Source: Acrocarpospora catenulata
GTDB taxonomy: Bacteria; Actinomycetota; Actinomycetes; Streptosporangiales; Streptosporangiaceae
Assembly (NCBI RefSeq): GCF_018476525.1
Contig: NZ_JAHCST010000029.1
Location: 1 to 64,000 of the forward strand
Direction of reading: 5' to 3'
DNA: 64,000 nt
In this document: positions 7,530-16,537 of the stretch, piece by piece
Numbering within the stretch: the stretch's first letter is position 1
Layout: every line of letters starts with the position of its first letter
Notes under the pieces: model-generated
What the model was told of the DNA's origin: nothing
Seen by the model: the letters and a program-made list of their open reading frames with translations, nothing else
The model's database searches: none
Made by a program: the position numbers and the translations under genes

Positions 7530-9449
7530 CTAGCCTCCTGGCGGGGTGGGTGGCGCCTGAGGTGACGGCGAAGGCGGGATGGGAGGAGAAAGCACGTCGG
7601 CTCGCGGAGAGGGCACGGGCGGAGTCGGCAGCAGCGAGGGTGTGGCTGTCGAGGTGCGAACGGATGGTGGCAGTACTTCCTCCACCAGTTCGTAGTGGCC
7701 GCTGATGAGATAACCGATGTTCACCAGGGATGAGGAACCGGTGTTCCAGTAACTGGAGTGCGCGGCCCCGGTGGCGAGAAGCCCGCCGTCGGTTCCTTGG
7801 ACGGTGAATTTACGCGCTCCGAATCGGGGATCGCCGGGGTCGGTGCCAAAGGGACCGCTGGGGTTCTGGGCGGCGAACAGAATTCCTCCGGGTCCCGTTT
7901 CGCTGCGGTACGGGACGTGGGCGAGGTCGGCCACCAGATCCTGAGGGGATTCGCCGACCCAGACCTGGTCGACACCGAGTTGGTCGGCCCTTCCGGCCCC
8001 CACGCCGGGACTGCCGACTAGGACAAGTTGGTCGGCGAATGTTCCGATTCTCCGCTTGGCAGTGATTCCCACGAGCAGGGAGCCGTAGCTGTGGCCGAGC
8101 ACGGTTGACAGGGGGTCCTTCCCGACCTGGTGGGTGGCCCGGAGTCCGTCGGTGAACGATGCGAGCGCCCCCGAGCCCGTTACGGCGATGTTGACAGAAG
8201 CCACGGAGCGATCGGCCTTGAGCAGGCCGAAGTCCCACTGCGGGGCGTCGTATTCGAACCAGGCGATCGAGGCGACCTGCTTGTCTCCCGCCGATCTGTT
8301 GGCCTGCCGCCACATTATGGTGGCGCGTGCGGCATCGGAGGCGAAGCCATCGAGCTTCGTGCCTGTGCCGGGTACGGAGGTGACGATGTTGTCGGCGGTG
8401 TCGGGATTGCCATAGGAGATGGCGGTCCGACCCAGGTCGCTCTGGCCGTTCAGGCCAGCGAGGCCGATGCTGAGCAGTAGCGCGGGGGGCACACCATTGA
8501 CGCCGCCGAGGGCGAGGCTTTTGTTGACGGCGTTCATCTGGCGGAGTTGCAGTTCGAGCTCCTCGATTTCCGCTGCCGCTTCCTTCGACGATTTCTGTAA
8601 TTCTGCCAGGCGCTTGGTGACGGCGGCGTGTTGTTCGGCCAGATAGCGGCGGTTGGCGAGGTCCCGGGTGGCGGCGGGGATGCCGTTGAGGCTGCCGATT
8701 TCGTGGGGGCGGCCAGTGAGCAGTGCCGCTTGTCTGTCCGGAGGGAGTTGGCGCCACCAGGCGTTGATTCGGGCGGCGAGTTCGGGGTCCTGACCGGTGC
8801 GTTGGAGGTGCTGGAGTTTGGTGAAGGCCGTGGTGTCGTAATTGGCGGCGGCGGTCAGGAGTTTGGCGGTGCCGTGGGGGTCGGGGGCGAAGGCGCCGAA
8901 CAGGCCGAAGGCGGTCAGGGCCGGGGAGGCCAGGCCCTGGGGCTCCTGCTGCAGGGTGGACAGACGTCTTCTCAGGTCGGGGACCTGTGTGGTGGCCCAG
9001 GTCGCGACTTCGGCGACCTGGTGCACCGGGGTGGGGGAGACACAGGCGGTCATCGACTCCACGGAAAGGCGTTGCGCGGCCTCGGCCAGGGACTTTCCGG
9101 CGCGGTCGAGATCCTGGACGAGGCGGGTCATGGCTTCGACGTCCATGCCGGCGAAACCATTCGCGGCATTGGCCGGGATGGTGATGGTGGCGGCGAAACG
9201 GGGGACGGGAAGGGGCTGGCCGCCCAGGGTGCGGAGACGGTCGGCGATCTGGTCGGCCGCTGTCTGGAAGGCCGACTGCATGCGGGTTCGCCGCTCGGTC
9301 AGGGCTTGGGTGAAGGGGCCTGCTCCGCCGCCGACCCAGGAGTGGGCGGCCATGTAGCGCATGCAGGAGTCCAGTACGGTGACATGTTCGTCCGCCAGCC
9401 AGATCACCCGTGAGAGGGCAGCCTCCAGCCCGGCCGTCTCGTCCGCCAC
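7530..9449 (-). CDS. DUF1023 alpha/beta hydrolase with WXG-like N-terminus
   Basis: This 639-aa protein has three parts. Residues 1-100 are helical with SWVGGGAGPF, resembling a WXG100-type hairpin. Residues 100-330 are largely helical, including a coiled-coil-like stretch with KSSKEAAAEIEELELQLRQM. From about 350 comes an alpha/beta hydrolase domain with the nucleophile elbow GHSYGS and a later AAHSSYW likely holding the catalytic His. The C-terminal 45 residues are Pro/Ser-rich and disordered. No signal peptide is visible, so WXG-linked (type VII) export is possible but unproven. The start is GTG at 9449. The lipoprotein gene follows with no gap. The natural substrate is unknown. Confidence 0.82.
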   Translation of the reverse strand: MADETAGLEAALSRVIWLADEHVTVLDSCMRYMAAHSWVGGGAGPFTQALTERRTRMQSAFQTAADQIADRLRTLGGQPLPVPRFAATITIPANAANGFAGMDVEAMTRLVQDLDRAGKSLAEAAQRLSVESMTACVSPTPVHQVAEVATWATTQVPDLRRRLSTLQQEPQGLASPALTAFGLFGAFAPDPHGTAKLLTAAANYDTTAFTKLQHLQRTGQDPELAARINAWWRQLPPDRQAALLTGRPHEIGSLNGIPAATRDLANRRYLAEQHAAVTKRLAELQKSSKEAAAEIEELELQLRQMNAVNKSLALGGVNGVPPALLLSIGLAGLNGQSDLGRTAISYGNPDTADNIVTSVPGTGTKLDGFASDAARATIMWRQANRSAGDKQVASIAWFEYDAPQWDFGLLKADRSVASVNIAVTGSGALASFTDGLRATHQVGKDPLSTVLGHSYGSLLVGITAKRRIGTFADQLVLVGSPGVGAGRADQLGVDQVWVGESPQDLVADLAHVPYRSETGPGGILFAAQNPSGPFGTDPGDPRFGARKFTVQGTDGGLLATGAAHSSYWNTGSSSLVNIGYLISGHYELVEEVLPPSVRTSTATPSLLPTPPVPSPRADVLSPPIPPSPSPQAPPTPPGG

Positions 9450-9515
9450 GGGGAGTTACAGTGGCACACCCTAGAGTGCTCGGCAACCTCTATACCGAAG
9501 TGTTATGGCGCTAAA

Positions 9516-10166
9516 TCACAGCATTTCTTGCAGGCGGCGGATTTCGGCGCTCTGTTCGGCTATGACGTCGTTTGCCCATCTGAGGACCTGCTCGTGGGAG
9601 CCGTTGATCATTTGGTTTTCCGCCATGGTGATGGCGCCCTGGTGGTGGGCGATCATCAGGGTGAGGAAGAGGTGGTCGAAGTCGGAGCCGGTGGCGGTGC
9701 GGAGGGAGGTCATCTGGGACTGGGTGGCCATGCCGGGCATGGTGGCGTGGTCGGCGTGGTGGTCTGGTTCGGGGAGGCCCTCTGTTTGGAGCCAGGTGGT
9801 CATGACCTTGATTTCGGGGCCCTGGGCGTCGTAGATGCGGTCGGCGAGGCTCTTGAGGCGGGTGGACTTGGCGCGGTCGGGGGCGAGGGAGGCCATCTCC
9901 AGGGCCTGGCGGTGGTGGACGATCATGTCCTGGACGTAGCGGACGTCGGTGGCGTTGACGGTGGGCGAGGGAATGGCGGGGATGGGGTCGCCCGGGCCGA
10001 GGGTCTTGGCGGGCTCGCCGGGCTTGCCCGGAACGATCACCGGCGCGGTGGAGGTCACCCGGGGAGGCTCCTCGGTCGAGGTGCAGCCGGTCGCGAAGAG
10101 CCCGGCACCTGCCGCCAGTGTGACTAACACCACACGCCACCGGCGGGCTCCTGGGAGCGCTACCAC
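9516..10166 (-). CDS. DUF305 lipoprotein
   Basis: From the GTG at 10166 this is a 216-aa protein. It has a clean lipoprotein signal: basic GARRWR, hydrophobic VVLVTLAAGAGLFA, lipobox ATGC. The mature part has two DUF305 ferritin-like repeats, each with a His/Met-rich helix: DMIVHHRQALEMAS and LMIAHHQGAITMAE. Family members are linked to copper or redox handling in the envelope, but function is not established. The frame stays open to a GTG at 10454, through an in-frame 11-residue repeat (units like REAALPDSGR). I prefer the internal start because only it puts the signal peptide at the N-terminus. The longer start cannot be excluded. Confidence 0.8.
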   Translation of the reverse strand: MVALPGARRWRVVLVTLAAGAGLFATGCTSTEEPPRVTSTAPVIVPGKPGEPAKTLGPGDPIPAIPSPTVNATDVRYVQDMIVHHRQALEMASLAPDRAKSTRLKSLADRIYDAQGPEIKVMTTWLQTEGLPEPDHHADHATMPGMATQSQMTSLRTATGSDFDHLFLTLMIAHHQGAITMAENQMINGSHEQVLRWANDVIAEQSAEIRRLQEML

Positions 10167-10293
10167 CCGCGGTCGGCCGGAGTCGGGCAACGCTGCCTCA
10201 CGTGCCCGACCGGATTCCGGCAAGGCTGCCTCACGTGACCGGCCGGAGTCGGGCAAGGCCGTCACACGTGCTGGGCCGGAGTCCACACGTGTT
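10141..10293. repeat. 33-bp tandem repeat with four CACGTG hexamers
   Basis: Direct repeats of 33 bp occupy 10174-10206, 10207-10239 and 10240-10272. A fourth unit at 10273-10293 is shortened by 12 bp, and a degenerate unit lies at 10141-10173. Each of the four good units contains CACGTG (10199, 10232, 10265, 10286). All spacings are multiples of three. On the minus strand the array is open in the DUF305 frame as an 11-residue repeat. It lies at or just upstream of that gene's start. Confidence 0.8.
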
Positions 10294-10513
10294 CGGTCGG
10301 CGTCCGGGAGAGGTGTCCCGCATGCGCCAGGGGAGGCCGTCCACGCTGGTCGGACGTGCAGGAAGGCTGATAGTGCGTGTCCGAAAAGCAGGGAGGCTGC
10401 GCCTGTGCGGCCGGTGCCGGTGTGCTGGGTTGTGGTGTGGAGTGCCGTGCGCACCCGTATCCCCTCTCGCGTGGTCTGTGCGAACCTACGTTCCTGACGG
10501 TGTGACAGTAAAG

Positions 10514-10523
10514 CGACATGTCG
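10514..10523. promoter_or_regulatory. Palindrome in DUF305/LVIVD divergent region
   Basis: CGACATGTCG is a perfect 10-bp palindrome. It is flanked by GGTGTGACA and TGTGACACC, which nearly complete a larger dyad. It lies 95 bp before the LVIVD gene in the 450-bp divergent region, which otherwise holds the 33-bp repeats and an AGGTTCC-type leader. Operator function is a guess. Confidence 0.25.
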
Positions 10524-10617
10524 TCAGAAATATGTGACACCTTGCCGGGTTGTCGGACCACCTGTGGAAAAGTGACGATCTGTTCGTTTGCAACCTTTTC
10601 TACCGGAGGTTCCCTGA

Positions 10618-12021
10618 ATGTCCCCCCTCCGCAGGGTTGGTCGTCTGCTTGCGGTTGTCGGTGCGGCGGGTGCGCTCGCGTTATCCACCACACCGGCACA
10701 GGCTGACGTCCTTGCCCCTGGCGCCATCGACATGAGTGACAACGTCACCCACGTTGCCAACCTGCCACGCGCCGAGGCCGTGTCCGGCAACATCCAGACC
10801 GACATCGCCTTCCAGGGCGACTACGCCTTCGTGGGTAACTACAACGGTTTCACCACCTACAACATCAAGAACCCGAAGAAGCCGGAGATCGTCAGCTCGG
10901 TGTTCTGTCCGGGCTCGCAGATGGACATGTCCGTCTACGGCAACCTGCTGTTCGGTTCCGTGGACTCCTCGCGTAACGACGACTCCTGCTCCAGCGTCGC
11001 CCAGTCGGCTGCGGTCAAGTCCTCCTGGGAGGGCATCCGCATCTTCGACGTCAGCGACAAGGCGAACCCGAAGTACATCAAGTCCGTGGAGACCAACTGT
11101 GGGTCGCACACCCACACGCTGATCCCGGACAAGGCGGGCGAGAACGTCTACCTCTACATCTCGTCCTACAGCCCGTCGGCGTCCTTCCCGGACTGCCAGC
11201 CGCCGCACGACCTGATCTCGATCGTGAAGGTGCCGCTGGACAACCCGACGGCCGCCTCGGTGATCGCCACCCCGGTCCTGTTCCCGGACGGCGGTAACCC
11301 GGGCGAGAGCCTCCCGTACCCGTACCGGACCTCGGCCACCTCGGGCTGCCACGACATCACCGCCTACCCCGAGAAGGGTCTCGCGGCGGGTGCCTGCATG
11401 GGCGACGGCATCCTGATGGACATCAGCAACCCGGAGGCCCCGGTCGTCATCGACACCGTTCGGGATGACGAGAACTTCGCGTTCTGGCACTCGGCGACCT
11501 TCAACAACGACGGCAGCAAGGTCATCTTCACCGACGAGCTGGGTGGCGGCAGCGCGGCCACCTGCAACGAGGCGATCGGGCCGAACCGCGGCGCGAACGC
11601 CATCTACGACGTCGCCAACAACAAGATGTCCTTCAAGAGCTACTACAAGATCGGTCGTCACCAGGCCGACACCGAGAACTGCGTGGCCCACAACGGCTCG
11701 CTGATCCCGGTGAAGAACCGCGACATCATGGTTCAGGCCTGGTACCAGGGTGGCGTCTCGATCTGGGACTTCACCGACTCGACCAACCCGCACGAGATCG
11801 GCTACTTCGAGCGCGGTCCCGGTGCGACCCTGTTCGACGGTTACTGGTCGGCCTACTACTACAACGGTTACATCTACGGGTCCGAGTTCTCCAAGGGACT
11901 CGACGTCCTGAAGATCAATGACCCGCGTACCAACCAGGCCAACAGCGTCAAGATGGACATCTTCAATGTCCAGACCCAGCCCTCCTACAAGGAGAAGGGC
12001 AACGGGCAGCCTGGCGGCTGA
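10618..12021 (+). CDS. Secreted LVIVD-repeat beta-propeller protein
   Basis: This 467-aa protein has a classical signal peptide: basic PLRRVGRLL, a hydrophobic core, and cleavage after TPAQA near residue 29. The mature protein has repeating blocks such as IRIFDVSDKANPKYIKSV, VSIWDFTDSTNPHEIGYF and ILMDISNPEAPVVIDTV. These are LVIVD repeats, which fold as a beta-propeller. Conserved histidines (GSHTHTLIP, FWHSATF, CVAHNGS) could bind a ligand or metal. The ribosome site GGAGG lies 8 bases before the ATG. Codon use is tidy and highly GC-biased, consistent with strong expression. It likely acts outside the cell; no enzymatic role is recognisable. Confidence 0.88.
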   Translation: MSPLRRVGRLLAVVGAAGALALSTTPAQADVLAPGAIDMSDNVTHVANLPRAEAVSGNIQTDIAFQGDYAFVGNYNGFTTYNIKNPKKPEIVSSVFCPGSQMDMSVYGNLLFGSVDSSRNDDSCSSVAQSAAVKSSWEGIRIFDVSDKANPKYIKSVETNCGSHTHTLIPDKAGENVYLYISSYSPSASFPDCQPPHDLISIVKVPLDNPTAASVIATPVLFPDGGNPGESLPYPYRTSATSGCHDITAYPEKGLAAGACMGDGILMDISNPEAPVVIDTVRDDENFAFWHSATFNNDGSKVIFTDELGGGSAATCNEAIGPNRGANAIYDVANNKMSFKSYYKIGRHQADTENCVAHNGSLIPVKNRDIMVQAWYQGGVSIWDFTDSTNPHEIGYFERGPGATLFDGYWSAYYYNGYIYGSEFSKGLDVLKINDPRTNQANSVKMDIFNVQTQPSYKEKGNGQPGG

Positions 12022-12034
12022 AGCCGTTAGCGGC

Positions 12035-12063
12035 GGCCCTCGTCCCCGCGAGGGGCGAGGGCC
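12035..12063 (+). terminator. Terminator after LVIVD gene
   Basis: GGCCCTCG and CGAGGGCC form a stem continued by CCCC/GGGG around a short loop, starting 13 bp after the stop codon. The T-tract is weak (TTCC), as is usual in actinomycetes. Confidence 0.75.
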
Positions 12064-12090
12064 TTCCGCGTCTCATGTCGATCATGTGAT

Positions 12091-12133
12091 GATTCCGTGC
12101 CGGGCCGCTATCACTGACCGGCGGCACGGAGTC
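12091..12133. terminator. Second hairpin between convergent genes
   Basis: GATTCCGTGCC pairs with GGCACGGAGTC (11 bp with one wobble pair) around a 21-nt loop. It lies in the 325-bp convergent gap between the LVIVD gene and the RDD gene and could terminate either. From 12134 to 12346 I see nothing else convincing. Confidence 0.5.
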
Positions 12134-12346
12134 AACGGTTCCGTAACCAGGTGGTGACAGCCATGCTCCTGTCGGGTTGGGTGGGACGCACCGGGTTGCC
12201 GGTGGCCCGCTCCGCGAGTACGACTGGCTGGAACCCCATTTACCCGCGTCCGGTTCCTTACCAAGGCCAGTCACCTGAACCGGATGCGTTCCGGGCGGGT
12301 GCGCCCGGTGCGTCACCTCCCTCTGCGCGCCGGACGTACCCGCCTC

Positions 12347-13216
12347 CTAGGCGGGCGGCGCGAAGCCGCCTGGGGTGACACCCGGCGCGGACTCCGGGGC
12401 GGGGGTAGGGGCAGGGGCCGGAGGCGGCTGGTAGGGCTCCACAGCGGGGGCGGCGGTGGCGCGCATCGCCTGGGCCAGTCGGGCCGACTCGCGGTGGCGG
12501 CGTTCGGCCAGGACCGCGGCCAGGTACAGGTGTGGCGGCACGCCCGGTGGGGGCGGCGGGGCGACCACAGTGGCGACCTGGGCGGCGATGCGGCGGCCCA
12601 TCTCGTACTGGGCGGCGGGGTTGAGCTGGGGCAGGCGGGCCAGGTACTGCCGGGCCATCGCGGCCAGTTCCTCGGTCAACCCGGACAGTTCCAGAGTGGC
12701 GGCCCAGGCCGCCAGCATCGGCGGCATCACCGGCGGCGGCGCGGTCCGGCGCGGTCCACGCTCGCTGATCACCACCGTGCCGGCGAAGACGTCGCCGAGG
12801 CGTTTGCCCCTGGGGTGCAGCAGCGAGCAGATCACGGCGGGGGCGGCGCTGAGGATGTAGATCTCCACCGAACCCGACAGCGCCCGGTAGAGCGCCTGCC
12901 GGAACCGTTCCGGACCCCCGTCGTCGGCGACGACGCGCAGGCCGAGCGCCATCTTCCCCGGCGTACGCCCCCGGGTGAGCGCCTCGAAGACCAGCGGGTA
13001 GCCCACCGTGACCAGCACGATCATTAGGATCACCAGGGCGTTCAGGATGGCCGTGTCCGGATCCAGCTGCCCGCCGATCATGGCGAGCCCGAAGCCCCCG
13101 GCCAGCAGCAGCGCGACCTGGATGAGCCCGTCGATCAGCCGCGCCCCGGCCCGGATGGGCAGCTGGGCGATCTGGACATCGACCACGACGGCGTCGCCGG
13201 TCACCACATCGGACAC
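12347..13216 (-). CDS. RDD family membrane protein
   Basis: This 289-aa integral membrane protein has RDD signatures: RAGARLIDGLIQ near residue 20, GRTPGKMALGLRVV, and the C-terminal GKRLGDVFAGTVVI. At least three transmembrane helices are evident, followed by a cytoplasmic helical region and a Pro/Ala-rich tail. RDD proteins are often transport-related, but the role here is unknown. I chose GTG at 13216 because TAGGGT lies exactly 7 bp upstream, giving a leaderless mRNA. It is divergent from the SpoIIM-like gene by only 27 bp. RDD, SpoIIM-like, MoxR and DUF58 genes co-occur in many actinobacteria, suggesting one envelope-associated complex. Confidence 0.88.
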   Translation of the reverse strand: MSDVVTGDAVVVDVQIAQLPIRAGARLIDGLIQVALLLAGGFGLAMIGGQLDPDTAILNALVILMIVLVTVGYPLVFEALTRGRTPGKMALGLRVVADDGGPERFRQALYRALSGSVEIYILSAAPAVICSLLHPRGKRLGDVFAGTVVISERGPRRTAPPPVMPPMLAAWAATLELSGLTEELAAMARQYLARLPQLNPAAQYEMGRRIAAQVATVVAPPPPPGVPPHLYLAAVLAERRHRESARLAQAMRATAAPAVEPYQPPPAPAPTPAPESAPGVTPGGFAPPA

Positions 13217-13223
13217 ATCCCGA

Positions 13224-13236
13224 ACCCTACTAGGCT
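13224..13236. promoter_or_regulatory. Back-to-back -10 boxes of two leaderless genes
   Basis: ACCCTA (TAGGGT on the minus strand) at 13224-13229 and TAGGCT on the plus strand at 13231-13236 are separated by a single base. Each ends 7 bp before a GTG start (13216 on minus, 13244 on plus). This fits two leaderless transcripts whose promoters overlap. The -35 elements would fall inside the opposite coding region. Confidence 0.6.
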
Positions 13237-13243
13237 CCCGATC

Positions 13244-14236
13244 GTGGACATCGACGCATTCGTCACCGCACACCAGCCCACCTGGGACCGCCTGGAGCAC
13301 CTGGTACGGCGGCGGCGCGGGCTCGACGGCGCCGAGATCGACGAGCTGGTGGAGCTCTACCAGCGGGTGGCCACCCACCTGTCCATCGTGCGCTCGGCCT
13401 CCCGCGACCCCCAGCTGGTCGGGCGGCTCTCGGTGCTGGTCGCCAGGGCCCGGACGGTGGTGACGGGGGCGCACGCGCCCGCCTGGCGGGAGTTCCTGCG
13501 GTTCTGGACGGTCTCCTTCCCGGTGGTGGCCTACCGGTCCTGGCGGTGGTGGCTGGGCGCGGCGGTGGCCTCCACGGCGGTCGCGGTGCTCATCGCGGCC
13601 TGGGTGATCGGCGATCCCGCGGTGCGGACGGCGCTGGCCACCCCCGAGGAGATCAGGCAGCTGGTCGACCACGACTTCGCCGACTACTACAGCGAGAACC
13701 CGGCGGGCTCGTTCGCCGCCCTGGTCTGGGTGAACAACGCCTGGGTGGCGGCGCAGTGCGTGGTGTTCTCGGCGCTGATGGGGCTGCCGATCCCGTACAT
13801 CCTCTTCCAGAACGCCGCCAACGTGGGGCTCATCGGTGGCCTGATGATCGACGCCGGCCGGGCGGACGTGTTCTTCGGCCTGATCACGCCGCACGGGCTG
13901 CTGGAGCTGACCGCCGTCTTCCTGGCGGCGGGGGCCGGGATGAAGGTCGGCTGGGCGGTGGTGGCCCCCGGGCACCGGCCGCGCGGCCAGGTGCTGGCCG
14001 AGCAGGGCCGGGCTGTGATGACCGTGGTCATCGGCCTGGTCGTGGTGCTGCTGGTGGCCGGTCTGATCGAGGCGCTGGTCACCCCGTCGTCGTTGCCGAC
14101 CTGGGCCAGGATCGGCATCGGGGTGCTGGCTGAGGCGGTCTTCCTGACGTACGTGATCGTGCTCGGCCGCCGGGCGGCCAGGGCGGGCGAGATCGGCGAC
14201 ATCGAGGACGCCCCCGACTACGCTCCCGCGAGCTGA
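13244..14236 (+). CDS. Stage II sporulation protein M-like (SpoIIM/DUF95) membrane protein
   Basis: This 330-aa protein starts with a helical cytoplasmic domain (DIDAFVTAHQPTWDRLEHLV, then VELYQRVATHLSIVRS). It then has several transmembrane helices, with VNNAWVAAQCVVFSALMGLP and LITPHGLLELTAVFLAAGAG, the hallmarks of the SpoIIM/DUF95 family. In Bacillus SpoIIM belongs to a peptidoglycan-hydrolysing engulfment complex. In actinobacteria the homologue sits with RDD and MoxR genes and its role is not settled. The GTG start lies 7 bp after TAGGCT with no ribosome site, so translation is probably leaderless. Confidence 0.88.
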   Translation: MDIDAFVTAHQPTWDRLEHLVRRRRGLDGAEIDELVELYQRVATHLSIVRSASRDPQLVGRLSVLVARARTVVTGAHAPAWREFLRFWTVSFPVVAYRSWRWWLGAAVASTAVAVLIAAWVIGDPAVRTALATPEEIRQLVDHDFADYYSENPAGSFAALVWVNNAWVAAQCVVFSALMGLPIPYILFQNAANVGLIGGLMIDAGRADVFFGLITPHGLLELTAVFLAAGAGMKVGWAVVAPGHRPRGQVLAEQGRAVMTVVIGLVVVLLVAGLIEALVTPSSLPTWARIGIGVLAEAVFLTYVIVLGRRAARAGEIGDIEDAPDYAPAS

Positions 14237-14253
14237 GCCAGAGGCGAGATGAG

Positions 14254-15576
14254 TTAGAGGCGTCCTGCCGCTTTCAGAGCCAGGTAGGCGTCGGCGAGGG
14301 CTGGGGCGGCGTCCTCCGGGAGGGCGTCCACGACCTCGACGCCGTGCCGCCGGAGGCGGGCGGTGATGCGGTGCCGGTCGGCGCGGAGCCGTTCCGCCGC
14401 CGCGGCGTCGTAGACCTGCTCGGCCGAGTCCCGGCGGGCGGCCAGTTCGGCCACCCGGGGGTCGGCGACCGCCGCGAGCAGCACCTGGTGCCGCCCGGCC
14501 AGCTGGGGCAGCACGGGCAGCAGGCCCTCCTCCAGGGCGGCGGGGTTGAGGTCGGTGAGCAGCACCACCAGGCAGCGGCGCCGGGCCTGGGCCAGCACCG
14601 CGGCCACCATGCCGGGCGCGTCCGCCTCCACCAGCTCGGCCTCCAGCGGGGCCATCGCGTTCACCAGCGCGGCCAGCACCTCGGTACGGGAGGTCCCGGA
14701 CACCCAGGCCCGCACCGCGCGGTCGTGGGCCAGGAAGTCCACCCGGTCGCCGGCCCGGGCGGCCAGCGCGGCCAGCAGCAGCGCGGCGTCCATCGACCAG
14801 TCCAGGCGCGGCCACCCGGCCGGGTCGCCGGAGGTCGGGTCCACGCCCACCCGGCCCGCCGAGGTCCGCCCGGTGTCCAGCACGATCAGCACCCGCCGGT
14901 CCCGCTCGGGACGCCAGGTGCGCACCACCACCTCGCTCCGCCGCGCGGTGGCCCGCCAGTCGATGGAGCGCACGTCGTCGCCCGCCACGTACTCCCGCAG
15001 CGAGTCGAACTCGGTGCCCTGGCCGCGTACCAGCACGGGGTTGTGGCCGTCCAGCTCGCGCAGCCGGGCCAGCCGGGACGGCAGGTGGCGGCGGCTCAGG
15101 AACGGCGGCAGCACCCGGACCGTCCAGGGCGCCTGGTGCCCGCCCTGGCGCGCCGCGACACCCAGCGGCCCCACCGCCCGTACGGTCACCGTGGCCGCCC
15201 GGTGGTCGCCCCGGCGCAGCGGCCGGAGCGTGGTCACGATCCGCCGCCGCTCCCCGGCGGGCACGTCCAGCGTGTGCTCCCGGGGGACCGCCCGCATGCT
15301 GGGCGCCCAGGCGTCCCGCAGCCGCCCCCGGACCCGGCGGGGGCCGGGGTTCTCCACCAGCAGGGTCACCTCGACGGTCTCGCCCAGCCGAGCCGCCCGG
15401 TCGCCGAGCCGCTGGAAGCGCAGCAGCCGTACGCTCCCGGCCAGCGCCAGGTCCACCGCGACCAGCACCACCAGCACCAGCACCAGCAGCGCGAAGGCCA
15501 GCCCGGGCCGGGGCGCGAGCAGGACCAGCACCACGCCGACCAGCGCGATCAGCCCGGCCCGCCCGGTCAGCGCCAC
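14254..15576 (-). CDS. DUF58 domain protein (MoxR-associated)
   Basis: This 440-aa protein has two N-terminal transmembrane helices (about residues 5-55), a beta-rich middle, and the DUF58 core VRSIDWRATARRSEVVVRTW. A von Willebrand A-like fold follows, with VLIVLDTGRTS resembling a MIDAS start. It is the usual partner of MoxR AAA+ ATPases, thought to act as a metal-dependent scaffold for complex assembly at the membrane. The GTG start at 15576 lies 8 bp after the moxR stop. This is the last gene of a five-gene overlapping operon. The exact client proteins are unknown. Confidence 0.9.
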   Translation of the reverse strand: MALTGRAGLIALVGVVLVLLAPRPGLAFALLVLVLVVLVAVDLALAGSVRLLRFQRLGDRAARLGETVEVTLLVENPGPRRVRGRLRDAWAPSMRAVPREHTLDVPAGERRRIVTTLRPLRRGDHRAATVTVRAVGPLGVAARQGGHQAPWTVRVLPPFLSRRHLPSRLARLRELDGHNPVLVRGQGTEFDSLREYVAGDDVRSIDWRATARRSEVVVRTWRPERDRRVLIVLDTGRTSAGRVGVDPTSGDPAGWPRLDWSMDAALLLAALAARAGDRVDFLAHDRAVRAWVSGTSRTEVLAALVNAMAPLEAELVEADAPGMVAAVLAQARRRCLVVLLTDLNPAALEEGLLPVLPQLAGRHQVLLAAVADPRVAELAARRDSAEQVYDAAAAERLRADRHRITARLRRHGVEVVDALPEDAAPALADAYLALKAAGRL

Positions 15577-15583
15577 GCGAGCC

Positions 15584-16533
<950 letters not shown>

Positions 16534-16537
<4 letters not shown>

